From CAZKXU01 sp964556665 (GTDB lineage Bacteria > Bdellovibrionota_C > UBA2361 > CAZKXU01): a stretch of DNA of 39,887 nucleotides. The notes below the pieces were generated by a model. That model was not told the origin of the DNA, searched no databases, and saw nothing but the letters and a program-made list of their open reading frames with translations. The first letter of the stretch is position 1; the number at the start of each line of letters is the position of its first letter. Positions 1 through 8,777 of the stretch are shown in pieces. The stretch is taken from the NCBI GenBank assembly GCA_964556665.1, contig CAZKXU010000021.1:1-39887 (forward strand), written 5' to 3'. Made by a program: the position numbers and the translations under genes.

Positions 1-66
1 AGCGTGACAAGGTGGGGCAACGATGTGATGCTAGACGTGAAAAAACTTATTTGGCGAAGCACTAGT
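1..66. repeat. Partial copy of long-palindrome repeat (right arm)
   Basis: The first ~66 bases are nearly identical to the reverse complement of the left arm of the long palindrome after sufB (21545-21732). They share the core ACGTGAAAAAACTTATTTGG and end in GAAGCACTAG like its right end. The rest of this copy lies outside the window, so only one arm is visible. Confidence 0.85.
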
Positions 67-273
67 CTGCTTCCGCTTTTGCAAAAATATCAGTAGGAAG
101 CCCGTCCAGAATCTGTGAGGCTCCCTATCGACCTTAATAATAGCATTCTCAACAACTATAGCGAGTATGATATTAATTCCCGGCCGCCTCCATAATTGAT
201 TGCGCTATTTTATCGAGAGGCATCACATGGTTGGCAGAACCAGCTTCAATAACTGCTTATGGACAATCACAGA
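67..273. other. Intergenic stretch, nothing recognised
   Basis: I see no convincing reading frame, RNA gene or strong hairpin between the truncated repeat at the window edge and the small minus-strand gene that ends at 274. Confidence 0.5.
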
Positions 274-615
274 TTATCTTGCTTTACCAAATAGGCCCAC
301 AAGTAATGAACGTACGCTTGAACCTAGATTAGATGCCCAATTTAATATCCTTTGAATCGGCGATACTCTTTCTGGTGACCTATGACGGATGATTACTACC
401 TCACCAAACGGGGCATCGAGTGCGCCATCGTCATTCTTTATAGCAGCATCTGGTGTAGCAGGAGGTGAAGCTGGTTTTTTGACTTCAATCCTTGCCGCTT
501 GAGCGCCGTGGTAATACTTTGACAGGTCAGCTCTCTTTGGCTCCAGAGTGCCAGGTCCGAGCTGTCGTCTTTGATCCTTCGACAACTGACTTCTACCAGA
601 ACCAAACAGAGGCAT
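274..615 (-). CDS. Hypothetical small basic protein
   Basis: The reading frame opens at a TTG at 627, but the ATG at 615 (protein beginning MPLFGSGRSQ) is the more natural start; no clear Shine-Dalgarno precedes either. The product is ~113 aa, rich in Arg, Lys and Pro in its first two thirds, with a Pro/Ala-rich linker (PASPPATPDA) and a C-terminal amphipathic stretch (about the last 30 residues, ending VGLFGKAR) that could lie against a membrane. There is no signal peptide and no family I recognise. It faces away from the MoxR gene, and the multi-stem repeat at 700-884 lies in between. The length and absence of a better competing frame make it a plausible but unproven gene. Confidence 0.5.
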   Translation of the reverse strand: MPLFGSGRSQLSKDQRRQLGPGTLEPKRADLSKYYHGAQAARIEVKKPASPPATPDAAIKNDDGALDAPFGEVVIIRHRSPERVSPIQRILNWASNLGSSVRSLLVGLFGKAR

Positions 616-699
616 ATTTATAACCAATCAAATACAAAATCAGAGGGTATTCTATCACCCTTAAAACCCCTATACAACAACGGAGAAATAGCAATTTAT

Positions 700-884
700 C
701 CTAAATCCGGCAGTTGCCGGATTTAGGCAACCTAGAAAAAGCAGTTCTAACCCTTTTTTAGGCCAAAAAATGCCCGAAAACAGCTCGGCAGCAGCCTCAC
801 CTTTTGGGTGAACTCGCAAACTTAATAAAGCTGTGTGTCATCGGGCATTTTCGCCTTTTCTTAGTTCGAACTGCTCTTTCTAGG
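700..884. repeat. Multi-stem ~185-bp repeat element, copy 1
   Basis: The element has four nested or adjacent stems. A perfect 13-bp hairpin (700-727, arms CCTAAATCCGGCA) comes first. An outer stem pairs 731-751 with 864-884. Inside it a second stem pairs ~761-785 with ~830-855 around the core ATGCCCGA/TCGGGCAT. A small innermost hairpin (CTCACC-TTTT-GGGTGA) sits near 796-812. A second copy at 23813-23998 has the same length and preserves all of these pairings. It fills most of the gap upstream of the MoxR gene, and could supply a leader, a terminator or simply be a non-autonomous mobile element. Confidence 0.85.
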
Positions 885-931
885 TTTATCCTCATTCCGC
901 TTTCTTGAAAGCGGTGCTATATTCCTCCGTC

Positions 932-1939
932 ATGGACTCTAAACCTAGCGCCGATCACTTAGCCGCCGAAATGGCTGAATTTAAGAGGGTTTTTGTACAG
1001 ATTGAGTCTGAGTTAGGGCGTGTGATCGTAGGCCAGCGAGAGACGGTACGGCGTACCTTATCCGCAATATTCGCCGGAGGGCATGTACTTTTAGAAGGAG
1101 TGCCGGGTCTGGGTAAGACCCTTCTTGTTAAATCTGTAGCAAAAGCCTTAGGTCTCTCCTTTAAACGGATTCAGTTCACGCCGGATCTAATGCCATCAGA
1201 TGTTACCGGCACCCAGGTTCTAACCGAGGATGATTCCGGTAAGCGCCGCTTTGTTTTTAAACCCGGCCCAATATTCGCAAACATCGTGCTAGCTGATGAG
1301 ATTAATCGTGCTACACCAAAAACACAGTCAGCTCTACTTGAAGCGATGGAAGAGCGGCAGATTACAGTTCTAGATGAAACATATAAGCTTAATCCGCCCT
1401 TCTTCGTGCTAGCTACGCAGAACCCGGTTGAACTTGAAGGAACCTATCCACTCCCTGAAGCACAGCTTGATCGTTTTATTAGTAAGCTCATCGTAAAGCC
1501 ACCGACATCGGAGGAGCTAAAGCAGGTCTTAGTGCGAACTACAGGCGCTGCCAGCTCTGAAGTACGGGCCGTGTTCTCATCTCATGAGGTCGTTTCGAAA
1601 ATTGAGCAGATGAAAGCGCTTGTACGACAGGTGCTTATGGCTGAACCTCTGCAAGAGGTGCTTGTGAGAATGTTGGCGGCGCTTACTCCTGGGAATGAGT
1701 TTGCTTCAGAGCTGGTAGAGCGATATGTACGCTTTGGACCGGGACCTCGCGGCGCACAATCTATTGTTCTTTTAGCTAAGGTATCTGCGCTGATGGATGG
1801 TCGTATAAATATGGCTTTTGAGGATATTAAATTCAGTATCGTTCCCGCATTAAGGCATCGACTTGTACTCAATTTCCAAGCAGAGGCTGACGGAGTAAGC
1901 TCAGATGACATTATAGAGCAGATTAGAAACGCAAAATAG
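932..1939 (+). CDS. MoxR-family AAA+ ATPase
   Basis: A cytoplasmic AAA+ ATPase of the MoxR/RavA branch, typically a chaperone-like partner of von Willebrand A (vWA) proteins in assembling or activating envelope or metal-dependent complexes. Numbering from the ATG at 932 (335 aa), Walker A GVPGLGKT is at ~56-63, Walker B ending ADE at ~121-123, sensor 1 in ATQNPVELEG at ~161-170, and the family signature LPEAQLDRF at ~174-182. The frame extends upstream to a TTG at 905, but the extra nine residues are not family-like, so I prefer 932. Its usual partners (DUF58 and vWA proteins) start at 3490, after two unrelated genes. MoxR is normally directly upstream of DUF58, so the separation looks secondary. 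Confidence 0.93.
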   Translation: MDSKPSADHLAAEMAEFKRVFVQIESELGRVIVGQRETVRRTLSAIFAGGHVLLEGVPGLGKTLLVKSVAKALGLSFKRIQFTPDLMPSDVTGTQVLTEDDSGKRRFVFKPGPIFANIVLADEINRATPKTQSALLEAMEERQITVLDETYKLNPPFFVLATQNPVELEGTYPLPEAQLDRFISKLIVKPPTSEELKQVLVRTTGAASSEVRAVFSSHEVVSKIEQMKALVRQVLMAEPLQEVLVRMLAALTPGNEFASELVERYVRFGPGPRGAQSIVLLAKVSALMDGRINMAFEDIKFSIVPALRHRLVLNFQAEADGVSSDDIIEQIRNAK

Positions 1940-2041
1940 CGTTTGATTCTTTCTGCCAGTTTGAGCAAATTGATGAATGTTGTAATCTTTAGAATATGCT
2001 AATAATGTAAGTTAAATTTAACCCTATCAGGTTGGTACTTT

Positions 2042-2548
2042 ATGACAAAAATTAAGAGCTTATCTCTTTTACTCTGTACACTAGTTCTCTTTAGCAGTTC
2101 AGATCTTTTTGCACAAAGATGTGAAGGGACATTTAAGAACGGACTTTTTGCCGCATCTTGTAATGTGGGCCAAGTTGTGACTGACAAAGGTTGCACTATG
2201 AAAATTATCGGACAGAGTAGAAATCCGAATAACGGCAACCAGATGGGAACTCCTCAAACTATCTGTGAAGTGCCTGTGAAGAGGATCAAGGTAAAACTTA
2301 CAGCGTACAATCTTCCTGAAATACTTCCAGTAGATGAGGACGCAACCGATGAGCTTCTTAAGTTCGCTTATTTTGATTATTTTGGAGAGCTTGATTGCAC
2401 AAAGAAGATTACAATTGATGGAGTTAGGAGTAAGAGTCACGATATTCGAGCGGACACGGTGATTCTTTCATGTGGAAAGCCGTCAGAGAATGCGGTCAAG
2501 GCAAGGAAATTTGCCTCTGAGCTAGCCAAGAAGGCAGTCTGCAGATAA
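2042..2548 (+). CDS. Secreted cysteine-containing hypothetical protein
   Basis: A 168-aa protein with a classical signal peptide: positive start MTKIK, hydrophobic core SLLLCTLVLF, and a likely cleavage after SSDLFA before QRC (~residue 24). The mature part has several cysteines (e.g. QRCEG, ASCN, GCTM, TICEV, LDCTK, LSCGK and the C-terminal AVCR), suggesting disulfides in the periplasm or outside the cell. I recognise no family. It sits between the MoxR ATPase and its expected DUF58 partner on the same strand and is followed by a hairpin at 2562-2586. Whether it is a substrate of the MoxR system or an unrelated insertion cannot be told from the sequence. Confidence 0.7.
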   Translation: MTKIKSLSLLLCTLVLFSSSDLFAQRCEGTFKNGLFAASCNVGQVVTDKGCTMKIIGQSRNPNNGNQMGTPQTICEVPVKRIKVKLTAYNLPEILPVDEDATDELLKFAYFDYFGELDCTKKITIDGVRSKSHDIRADTVILSCGKPSENAVKARKFASELAKKAVCR

Positions 2549-2561
2549 ATTCTGTTTAGTT

Positions 2562-2586
2562 AGTTCCTATCCTTTAGGACAGGAAC
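2562..2586. terminator. Stem-loop after the secreted protein gene
   Basis: An AGTTCCT.TCCT arm pairs with AGGAcAGGAACT across a short T loop, 13 bases after the stop codon at 2548. There is no strong T-run behind it, so a terminator role is only likely, not certain. Confidence 0.45.
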
Positions 2587-2737
2587 TGTTGAGAATGCTA
2601 GTAAAAAAGTCGATCAAAATGTTGATGAATATGTAGGCATCGAATTACTTCCCTTGGCGACCGACAGGCAGCCTCACAGGTTCTGTACGGGCCTCCCATG
2701 CTATATATTCGTAAAAAGGATAGTTCCCGGATATAAT

Positions 2738-3349
2738 CTAGCTGCTTGGAGAAACCGGCACAGGCTCAACATCCGATAGGCATTCTTCGTTCGCTTGAGC
2801 TCTAACTCCGTGTCCACGATCTTTCTTTATATTCGAGGGAGGAACCGCAGCGGCTGTTATGTTGTTATTAGATTCGACTATAATTTGGGAGATCGACTCG
2901 GTGGTCGATCCACTACTACCACTATTAGCCAAAGCAGCACCAATCCCAGCAACTCCAGCTAAAGCTCCAACCTTAGCAAGAGATCCCATTTTACTCTCAC
3001 CAGCACCGATAGAAACATCTACAAGGGTAAGATTGCCGGCCGTGCATAGCTTCCATTTCCCAGGTGATACGTTGGAGTAAGTAAGAACGCCGTTACTTGC
3101 AGTGGCAGTCAAAGCCTTGCCGGTCTCTACGTTTGTAAGTGTCGCGATCTCACCCTCTACCGGAGTTCCGTTTGAATCAACGATATTACCTTCAACCGTT
3201 TGTCCTGTCGTTCCTGTAGGAAGATTATAAATAGCCCTAGTATCACCAGAGCAATTTGTGACGAGTATCTCATCCGCCATAGCAGGGGTGTACGCGACAA
3301 GAAGCAAGGAGAGGCTGAAAGTCTTAATTAACGTATTTCTGACTGACAT
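2738..3349 (-). CDS. Secreted protein with a carboxypeptidase-regulatory-like beta domain
   Basis: A 203-aa protein. Residues 1-25 form a signal peptide (cleavage after AMA, before DEILVTNC). A domain at about residues 50-105 has the pattern of Cna-B / carboxypeptidase-regulatory-like beta sandwiches (GNIVDSNGTPVEGEIATL, then TASNGVLTYSNVSPGKWKLC). A Gly/Ala-rich hydrophobic segment follows at ~120-142 (GALAGVAGIGAALANSG), perhaps a transmembrane or glycine-zipper helix, and then a low-complexity tail ending PVPVSPSS. It is divergent to the DUF58 operon and interrupts the MoxR-DUF58 arrangement. No specific function is recognised. Confidence 0.7.
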   Translation of the reverse strand: MSVRNTLIKTFSLSLLLVAYTPAMADEILVTNCSGDTRAIYNLPTGTTGQTVEGNIVDSNGTPVEGEIATLTNVETGKALTATASNGVLTYSNVSPGKWKLCTAGNLTLVDVSIGAGESKMGSLAKVGALAGVAGIGAALANSGSSGSTTESISQIIVESNNNITAAAVPPSNIKKDRGHGVRAQANEECLSDVEPVPVSPSS

Positions 3350-3474
3350 ATCTTAGAATTATTATGATAAAGTTGGAGTATACTGCGTTCAGATATTACA
3401 CTATAGACTAGATGCATTTGCAATTCAAAAAATCTCTAATTTTAATGCCTGATGACTCTATAAATGACAGTTAT

Positions 3475-3480
3475 AAGAGG
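3475..3480 (+). promoter_or_regulatory. Ribosome binding site deciding the GTG start of the DUF58 gene
   Basis: AAGAGG lies 9 bases before the GTG at 3490 and supports that start; no better ATG precedes the conserved N-terminal region. Confidence 0.55.
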
Positions 3481-3489
3481 TAAAACGAG

Positions 3490-4371
3490 GTGATCCCTAT
3501 AGCCTTAGATGATCGCTTTTTAAAACAGTTAGAGCTTTTAAAGCTCCGCGCACGACGCTCATTCCTTGGGACTAGGCAGGGAGGGCATCTCTCATTAAAA
3601 CGAGGTCATGGCATGGAGTTCTCAGACTACCGTAAATATGAGCTTGGTGATAATCCGCGCCATATCGATTGGGGTGTATACGCACGCAGTGACAGGCTAT
3701 ATGTAAAACGGTTTCAGGAGGAAAAAGACATTTCGGTTGTAATAATCCTGGACACCAGCGCCTCAATGTGCACACCGGCGGATGAAGGCAAATGGGAGAT
3801 GGGTAGAAACTTGGCAATTGCGCTGAGCTATATAGGACTAATGGAGCAGGATTCAGTTTCCCTGTCTGCTCTTGGAGAGCTTCTAACGCCTAGTTATTAT
3901 GGTGGTAGGGCAATTCACCAACTGATGCTGCAAGTCTCAAAGGTAAATCCGGGGAGGAATATAGATCTTCAAAAAGAGATCGCTCTCCTGGCAACTAGGC
4001 TAAGACATCCCGGCATTGCAATCTTTATCTCAGACTTTCTCTTCCCGTTCGAGAATATCGAGCGCTGCTTTAACACCCTACGTGCAAAAAATCTTGATAT
4101 TACGGCGATTCAACTTCTAAGCCCAAGCGATATTCTGCCGATGCGTGAACGCTCAGAAGCCACTGTCGTAGATAGCGAGACAGGAGAGCAGTTTTCTATA
4201 GGAATGGATGATGTCTCAAGGAAGGAGTATCAATATTTATTGCAAACTCATAATCAACGTTTAAAAAACTTTCTCTATCAGAGCCGCATCGGCTATGCTC
4301 AGATCTCATCAGATCAATCACTTGAAGATGTAGTATTAAAAAATCTAACACTTACAGGGCTACTTAAGTAA
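3490..4371 (+). CDS. DUF58 domain protein (MoxR-associated, vWA-like)
   Basis: A 293-aa soluble protein of the DUF58 family, which works with MoxR ATPases and membrane vWA proteins. The family hallmark GMEFSDYRKYELGDNPRHID is at residues 41-60, followed by WGVYARSD and LYVKRF. A vWA-like fold follows with an intact metal-site (MIDAS) motif DTSAS at 88-92. Translation starts at a GTG with AAGAGG upstream. Its stop TAA overlaps the ATG of the next gene by one base, so translation is probably coupled. The three genes from 3490 to 8743 form one operon. Confidence 0.92.
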   Translation: MIPIALDDRFLKQLELLKLRARRSFLGTRQGGHLSLKRGHGMEFSDYRKYELGDNPRHIDWGVYARSDRLYVKRFQEEKDISVVIILDTSASMCTPADEGKWEMGRNLAIALSYIGLMEQDSVSLSALGELLTPSYYGGRAIHQLMLQVSKVNPGRNIDLQKEIALLATRLRHPGIAIFISDFLFPFENIERCFNTLRAKNLDITAIQLLSPSDILPMRERSEATVVDSETGEQFSIGMDDVSRKEYQYLLQTHNQRLKNFLYQSRIGYAQISSDQSLEDVVLKNLTLTGLLK

Positions 4372-6185
4372 TGTTCGGTTTCACCACTCCAGCATTATTG
4401 TTTCTTGGTATTCCGATCGCAGCGCTGCTGGTATATGCGTATCTACGTAAAGGCCGTGGCGAGCAACTTGTAGTAGCAACGACTTTATTTCTAAGAGCGC
4501 TTACTCACAAAGCGACTTCGCGTAAACAGTTTCTACCTCCTTTCCGCTTCTTTTTTGAACTCCTTCTTTTTGCTCTCTTGCTCCTGGCACTATCAGGTGT
4601 TTTTAAAAACGCAAAGGGAACTAGGGTCGCCTTCTTGATTGATAATTCATATAGCATGCGTGCAAAAACTATTGGGGGTACTAGAATTTCTGAGGCAAAG
4701 CGCATTGCATTAGCCGAGCTTACATCGCTACCTCTGCTTTCTACGGTATCAGTTTATACAACTGGAAAGTCTGGCTTTCTTGAGTTGGCAGATGTCGGGC
4801 GAGAGCAGGCAGAAGAAAGGCTCTCGAAGATTGAGTCATACTATGCAAGTGATCAGCTAGAAACCGCGCTGGATCATATTTTAACAGATGGAGGGTATGA
4901 GCGCATTATTGTCGTAAGCGACCGCCCTATTCAAAACTTGGATCGTAAAGATAGCTCCGGCGTAATAAGATTCCATCAGGTAGAGACAGCTCTTGCTCTG
5001 CAAAGAGTGAATACCTCGATTATAGATCTCGCCCTAACAAACGATGAGAATGGGAGGAGCTCTGAGCTGATGGTCACAGTAGCAGCCTTTGCAAATGAGG
5101 AGATCTCGGCCACGCTCTCTGTTGAGCAGGTCGGAAATGCTAAGTTTAGAGAGAAGCGCCAGATCAAAATTGGAGCGAACAAAAGGGAGAGCATAAAATT
5201 TAGCAATCTTCCTCAGGGCGTAGCCTTTGAGGTTAATCTTCTTAATGAAAAAGGTGGAGATGCTCTAAGTGATGACAACTATGCTTGGGCAGCCCCAGGC
5301 GCCAGTAATAAAAAGATCCTATTAGTAAGTCCATACCGACTAGCTGATCTAAAGCTTAACAGGATCAGATCCTTTGACTGGCTAGAACTCTCACTTCCAG
5401 AGTTTTTAAAATTGAAGTTGGAATCAAATGACGCCGCTGCGATACTATTTCACCATGTAGCGCCACCTGATCTCCCTTCTATTAATTCTCTCTTTATACT
5501 CCCTGACAACACTTTTGAAAGTGTTAAGACTAACTCTACGGAGCTAAGTAGTTGGGATAGAGAGAGTCCGATTCTATCTTATCTTAACCTCCCAGCACTT
5601 AAACTGAAGCACTCCCGAAAACTGACAGTACCTGTTTGGGGCAAAAGTTTAATAGATACGACTGAGGGCTCTATCCTCTTTGCAGGAGATCACAAGGGAG
5701 CACACCTCGTAGTGTCAGGTATAGAGTTGCTGCCATACGAAGGTGAAGCCTCACGTAGTATTAGCATACTAACTTTAAATATCCTTAAGTGGCTTGCTCC
5801 GTTTAACACTTCGAATGGGTATATCAAGATCGGCTCCGCGATTACTCTTTCTAAAAAAACTAGGAGTCTTAGCCTAAAAGGCGTCACGCTCACTCCAAGC
5901 TCCCTGCCACATACCTTCTCTCCACAAAAGCCAGGGATATATGAGCTGATAGAAGAGGCTGCGCCGCGCTATTTGGCAGTCAATTTTTTCGACGCAGTCG
6001 AGTCAAATATTCTAACTGCTCCTGCTGTTATTTTACCAACTCTCTCCGCAGTAGAGGAGAAAAATGGTGAGGCCGATTACAATTTGATAGAACTACTCCT
6101 ATTAATAGCTACAGCGATGCTAATGCTAGATCTTGCCGTTCTAATTTTTAAGCCGTTTAGGCGCTTTAAATGGAGGAGCGCTTGA
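4371..6185 (+). CDS. BatA-like membrane protein with vWA domain
   Basis: A 604-aa inner-membrane protein. The N-terminus (FTTPALLFLGIPIAALLVYAYL, residues 4-25) and the second helix at ~60-77 match the BatA 'aerotolerance regulator' N-terminal module. A vWA domain follows with MIDAS motif DNSYS at 91-95. A long extracytoplasmic part and a C-terminal transmembrane helix (~574-594) complete it. It starts one base inside the DUF58 stop codon, and its 3' end overlaps the next gene. Such proteins anchor the MoxR/DUF58 machinery to the membrane. The precise substrate is unknown. Confidence 0.88.
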   Translation: MFGFTTPALLFLGIPIAALLVYAYLRKGRGEQLVVATTLFLRALTHKATSRKQFLPPFRFFFELLLFALLLLALSGVFKNAKGTRVAFLIDNSYSMRAKTIGGTRISEAKRIALAELTSLPLLSTVSVYTTGKSGFLELADVGREQAEERLSKIESYYASDQLETALDHILTDGGYERIIVVSDRPIQNLDRKDSSGVIRFHQVETALALQRVNTSIIDLALTNDENGRSSELMVTVAAFANEEISATLSVEQVGNAKFREKRQIKIGANKRESIKFSNLPQGVAFEVNLLNEKGGDALSDDNYAWAAPGASNKKILLVSPYRLADLKLNRIRSFDWLELSLPEFLKLKLESNDAAAILFHHVAPPDLPSINSLFILPDNTFESVKTNSTELSSWDRESPILSYLNLPALKLKHSRKLTVPVWGKSLIDTTEGSILFAGDHKGAHLVVSGIELLPYEGEASRSISILTLNILKWLAPFNTSNGYIKIGSAITLSKKTRSLSLKGVTLTPSSLPHTFSPQKPGIYELIEEAAPRYLAVNFFDAVESNILTAPAVILPTLSAVEEKNGEADYNLIELLLLIATAMLMLDLAVLIFKPFRRFKWRSA

Positions 6186-8743
6186 GTTTTGAGAGTGAGC
6201 GGCTTCTTTACTGTGGGATCGCACTGCTAGTGCTCTCTTTTGTATATCCGCTTATTGTGCATCTTCTGCGAGCACGCTTCAAGAGTAAGCCATGGGCAGG
6301 AGTAGGGGCGTTTCTAAAAATTCTTGCCGTAGGCACTCTGCTCATTGCACTAGCAAAACCATTTACCATATCAAGCACCAAACAGTATTCAGCTACGGCT
6401 TTAATTGACATATCTGATAGTATGAATGAATCGGCTGCGCAGAAACTATTTGAACGATTACAAAGTTTGCGCACAGAAGGGCTAGACCTTGAAATGATAC
6501 CGTTTGCCAAATCTCCGTCTAGCACCACCTCAGAGAGCGGATCGTATGCCAAGTTAAAGGCTGCCTGGGGAAGGCTGGATATTGGTGTGACTAATTTAGA
6601 GAATGCGCTGCGAGCTTCAGCAAACTCAGGAAAAATAATTCTGCTCTCGGATGGAGAGGAAACGCAGGGAGACGTACATTCAATACTTGATAATATCAAG
6701 GGATCTAAGGTTAGGATCTATCCGCTTATTCCGCAGGATGGGACGCAGCTACCAAATGAGCTTAGAATCTCCAATCTTCATGCGCCACTTATCGCACCTG
6801 CAGAGCAAAGTGTAGATATCCGTGTTACTGTGTCGAATCAAACAGCAGCCGTGCAATCAGGCACGCTTGTGGTCGTGCATGACAACAAGGAGGTGCTTAA
6901 TTCAAAACTAAAGATTGTACCTAAGAGAGAGAGTTTAATAGTAGCAAAAAGCTCTCCCTCCACACGCGGTATTAAGGAGATAGTTGCTACCTTTACACCT
7001 GATGATAAAGCGTTTTCTGCAAGCATTGAGCGGATTTATCTCTCCGCAGAAGGACGTGAGCAGATCTTACTCTTGAGTGGCTCCGAGCAAGATGAAAGAT
7101 ACTTAAAAGAATCATTTTCTAACCAAGCTTATGAACTTAAAACGTTCGTGGCAGGTGATAAGATTGATGAGAATTTCAATAATTACAAAGCTGTCATACT
7201 TAATAATATCGCGCGTGCAAGTTTGCCGACTACTGCTCCACAAATGATTAAAGAATATGTTTGTGCCGGTGGGGCAGTAATCATGATCGGTGGTGCCAAG
7301 AGTTTTGGCTTAGGTGGGTATAAGGACACAGCGATTGAAGAGGTAATGCCGGTCACGTTTGTCCCGCCTACTACAGAGAGAAAAAGAGTCAATGTTGCGG
7401 TAAGTTTAGTGCTAGACAAGTCACGCAGCATGTCATTTGAAAGTAGAATCGAATATGCACGTGATGCATCGCGACAGGTGGTAAAGAATCTAAAGGATGA
7501 TGACTACATAGGCGTTATAGGATTCGACTCTGTTCCTACAACCTTTGTAAAGATGGGGCAGCTTGCACAGATTAGGGAGTTTGCGCTTGGTCGTATTGCC
7601 ATGATTTTCCCTGGAGAGAGAACTAACTTAATGCCCGCATTACAGGAGTCACGACGCTCCCTTATTAACGTACCAGCAGGCAGAAAACATATAATAATTC
7701 TTACAGATGGCAGACTCCCAGATGCTGGTCCTTACTATGTATCGATGGTTAAAGATTTGCGGCTGCAGGGAGTTACTGTTTCCACCGTACTGCTTGGCAA
7801 TGAAACGGATATTAGCCTGTTGAAAGATATGGCCGATCAAGGAGGAGGATCGTTTTACCAAACACTCGACCCACGCTCACTGCCTTCAATTTTTCTTCAG
7901 GATGTTAAGGTAAGTACCGGCGAGCGAACATTAAAAGAGGAGGAGGAATATTTAGTTCGTGAAGGCTCAGCTGGTCCTATAAGTACTAGGCTTCGCTCTT
8001 TCCCGCCATTACTTGGGTATGTAGAGTCAAAGATCAAGCCTAAAGCCAAGCTTGAACTCGTTACTTTCGGAGGCGGCAAAACAGATCCTCTGCTAGCCTC
8101 CTGGGATTATGAAAAAGGCCATGCCGTTGCATTTAGTAGTGATGTCTCTGGACGTTGGTCACGCGCCTGGATTGACTGGTCTAAATTCTCAACATTTTGG
8201 AGTGATATTATAAGTTATAAGCAGGAGGAGTCTGCTACGGAAAGGCCAAAATTTGATCTACGGCAAAGCGTAGAGCATGGCATCTTAAACCTAGACCTTA
8301 CTGTATATAATGAAGAGCTTCAAAATGTAACTGCACAGCTGGTACTTCCAGATGGATCAATACAACCTATTTCTTTTGAGAAGCAGACGATAGGCAGATA
8401 TCTTGGAAAATTTGAACATCCGACCGCCGGCAAATATGAGCTGCAAGGCAGTCTTGGCGGCAAAACCTTAACTCCGGTTGCTTTTTATCTTTCAGGTGAA
8501 TTGTTTGGAGAACGTAAGAATCAGGGATTTAATATGCCTTTACTGTATGAATTAGCCGGCAAAACTGGCGGAGTAGTAAATCCTGCCCTCTCAGATCTTA
8601 ATACACCGACGATCAAAGAGGAGCGGCATGAATTAGCGCACTGGTTTATCTTTGCGGCGATATGTCTGCTGCTTTTAGAGATAATCTATCGAGAGTTAAG
8701 ATGGGGCTATGCTGTCTGGCCTAGCCAAATTAAGGTTAGCTAG
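6170..8743 (+). CDS. Large membrane protein with two vWA domains and a GATase-like domain
   Basis: About 857 aa. Two N-terminal transmembrane helices (~12-31 and ~46-62) are followed by a first vWA domain (DISDS at 80-84), extracytoplasmic beta-rich repeats, a glutamine-amidotransferase-like domain around 345-400 (EYVCAGGAVIMIGG, SFGLGGY), a second vWA domain (DKSRS, ~414-418) and a C-terminal helix (~825-843). The frame opens at ATG 6170 inside the previous gene. An in-frame TTG at 6182, 5 bases after GGAGG (6172-6176) and overlapping the upstream stop, is an equally good start. This organisation is typical of the last gene of MoxR-DUF58-BatA operons. Confidence 0.88.
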   Translation: MEERLSFESERLLYCGIALLVLSFVYPLIVHLLRARFKSKPWAGVGAFLKILAVGTLLIALAKPFTISSTKQYSATALIDISDSMNESAAQKLFERLQSLRTEGLDLEMIPFAKSPSSTTSESGSYAKLKAAWGRLDIGVTNLENALRASANSGKIILLSDGEETQGDVHSILDNIKGSKVRIYPLIPQDGTQLPNELRISNLHAPLIAPAEQSVDIRVTVSNQTAAVQSGTLVVVHDNKEVLNSKLKIVPKRESLIVAKSSPSTRGIKEIVATFTPDDKAFSASIERIYLSAEGREQILLLSGSEQDERYLKESFSNQAYELKTFVAGDKIDENFNNYKAVILNNIARASLPTTAPQMIKEYVCAGGAVIMIGGAKSFGLGGYKDTAIEEVMPVTFVPPTTERKRVNVAVSLVLDKSRSMSFESRIEYARDASRQVVKNLKDDDYIGVIGFDSVPTTFVKMGQLAQIREFALGRIAMIFPGERTNLMPALQESRRSLINVPAGRKHIIILTDGRLPDAGPYYVSMVKDLRLQGVTVSTVLLGNETDISLLKDMADQGGGSFYQTLDPRSLPSIFLQDVKVSTGERTLKEEEEYLVREGSAGPISTRLRSFPPLLGYVESKIKPKAKLELVTFGGGKTDPLLASWDYEKGHAVAFSSDVSGRWSRAWIDWSKFSTFWSDIISYKQEESATERPKFDLRQSVEHGILNLDLTVYNEELQNVTAQLVLPDGSIQPISFEKQTIGRYLGKFEHPTAGKYELQGSLGGKTLTPVAFYLSGELFGERKNQGFNMPLLYELAGKTGGVVNPALSDLNTPTIKEERHELAHWFIFAAICLLLLEIIYRELRWGYAVWPSQIKVS

Positions 8744-8752
8744 CCTGTATTT

Positions 8753-8768
8753 CTCATACGAGTGTGAG
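8753..8768. terminator. Small stem-loop between convergent genes
   Basis: CTCATAC and GTGTGAG pair (one wobble) around a two-base loop, between the ends of the double-vWA gene (8743) and the ATPase gene (8778). It is short and has no T-run; the call is weak. Confidence 0.25.
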
Positions 8769-8777
8769 GAATGCCGG

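Noticed and set aside
700..884. Integron attC site in the multi-stem elements
   Set aside because: They have imperfect outer and inner palindromes and TTCTAAC / GTTCGAA-type boxes, but the first position does not fit RYYYAAC, no cassette array or integrase gene is near, and the two copies are 23 kb apart next to core genes.
905..931. MoxR start at TTG 905
   Set aside because: The added nine residues do not fit the family, and no Shine-Dalgarno is visible. The ATG at 932 is preferred, though its ribosome site is also weak.
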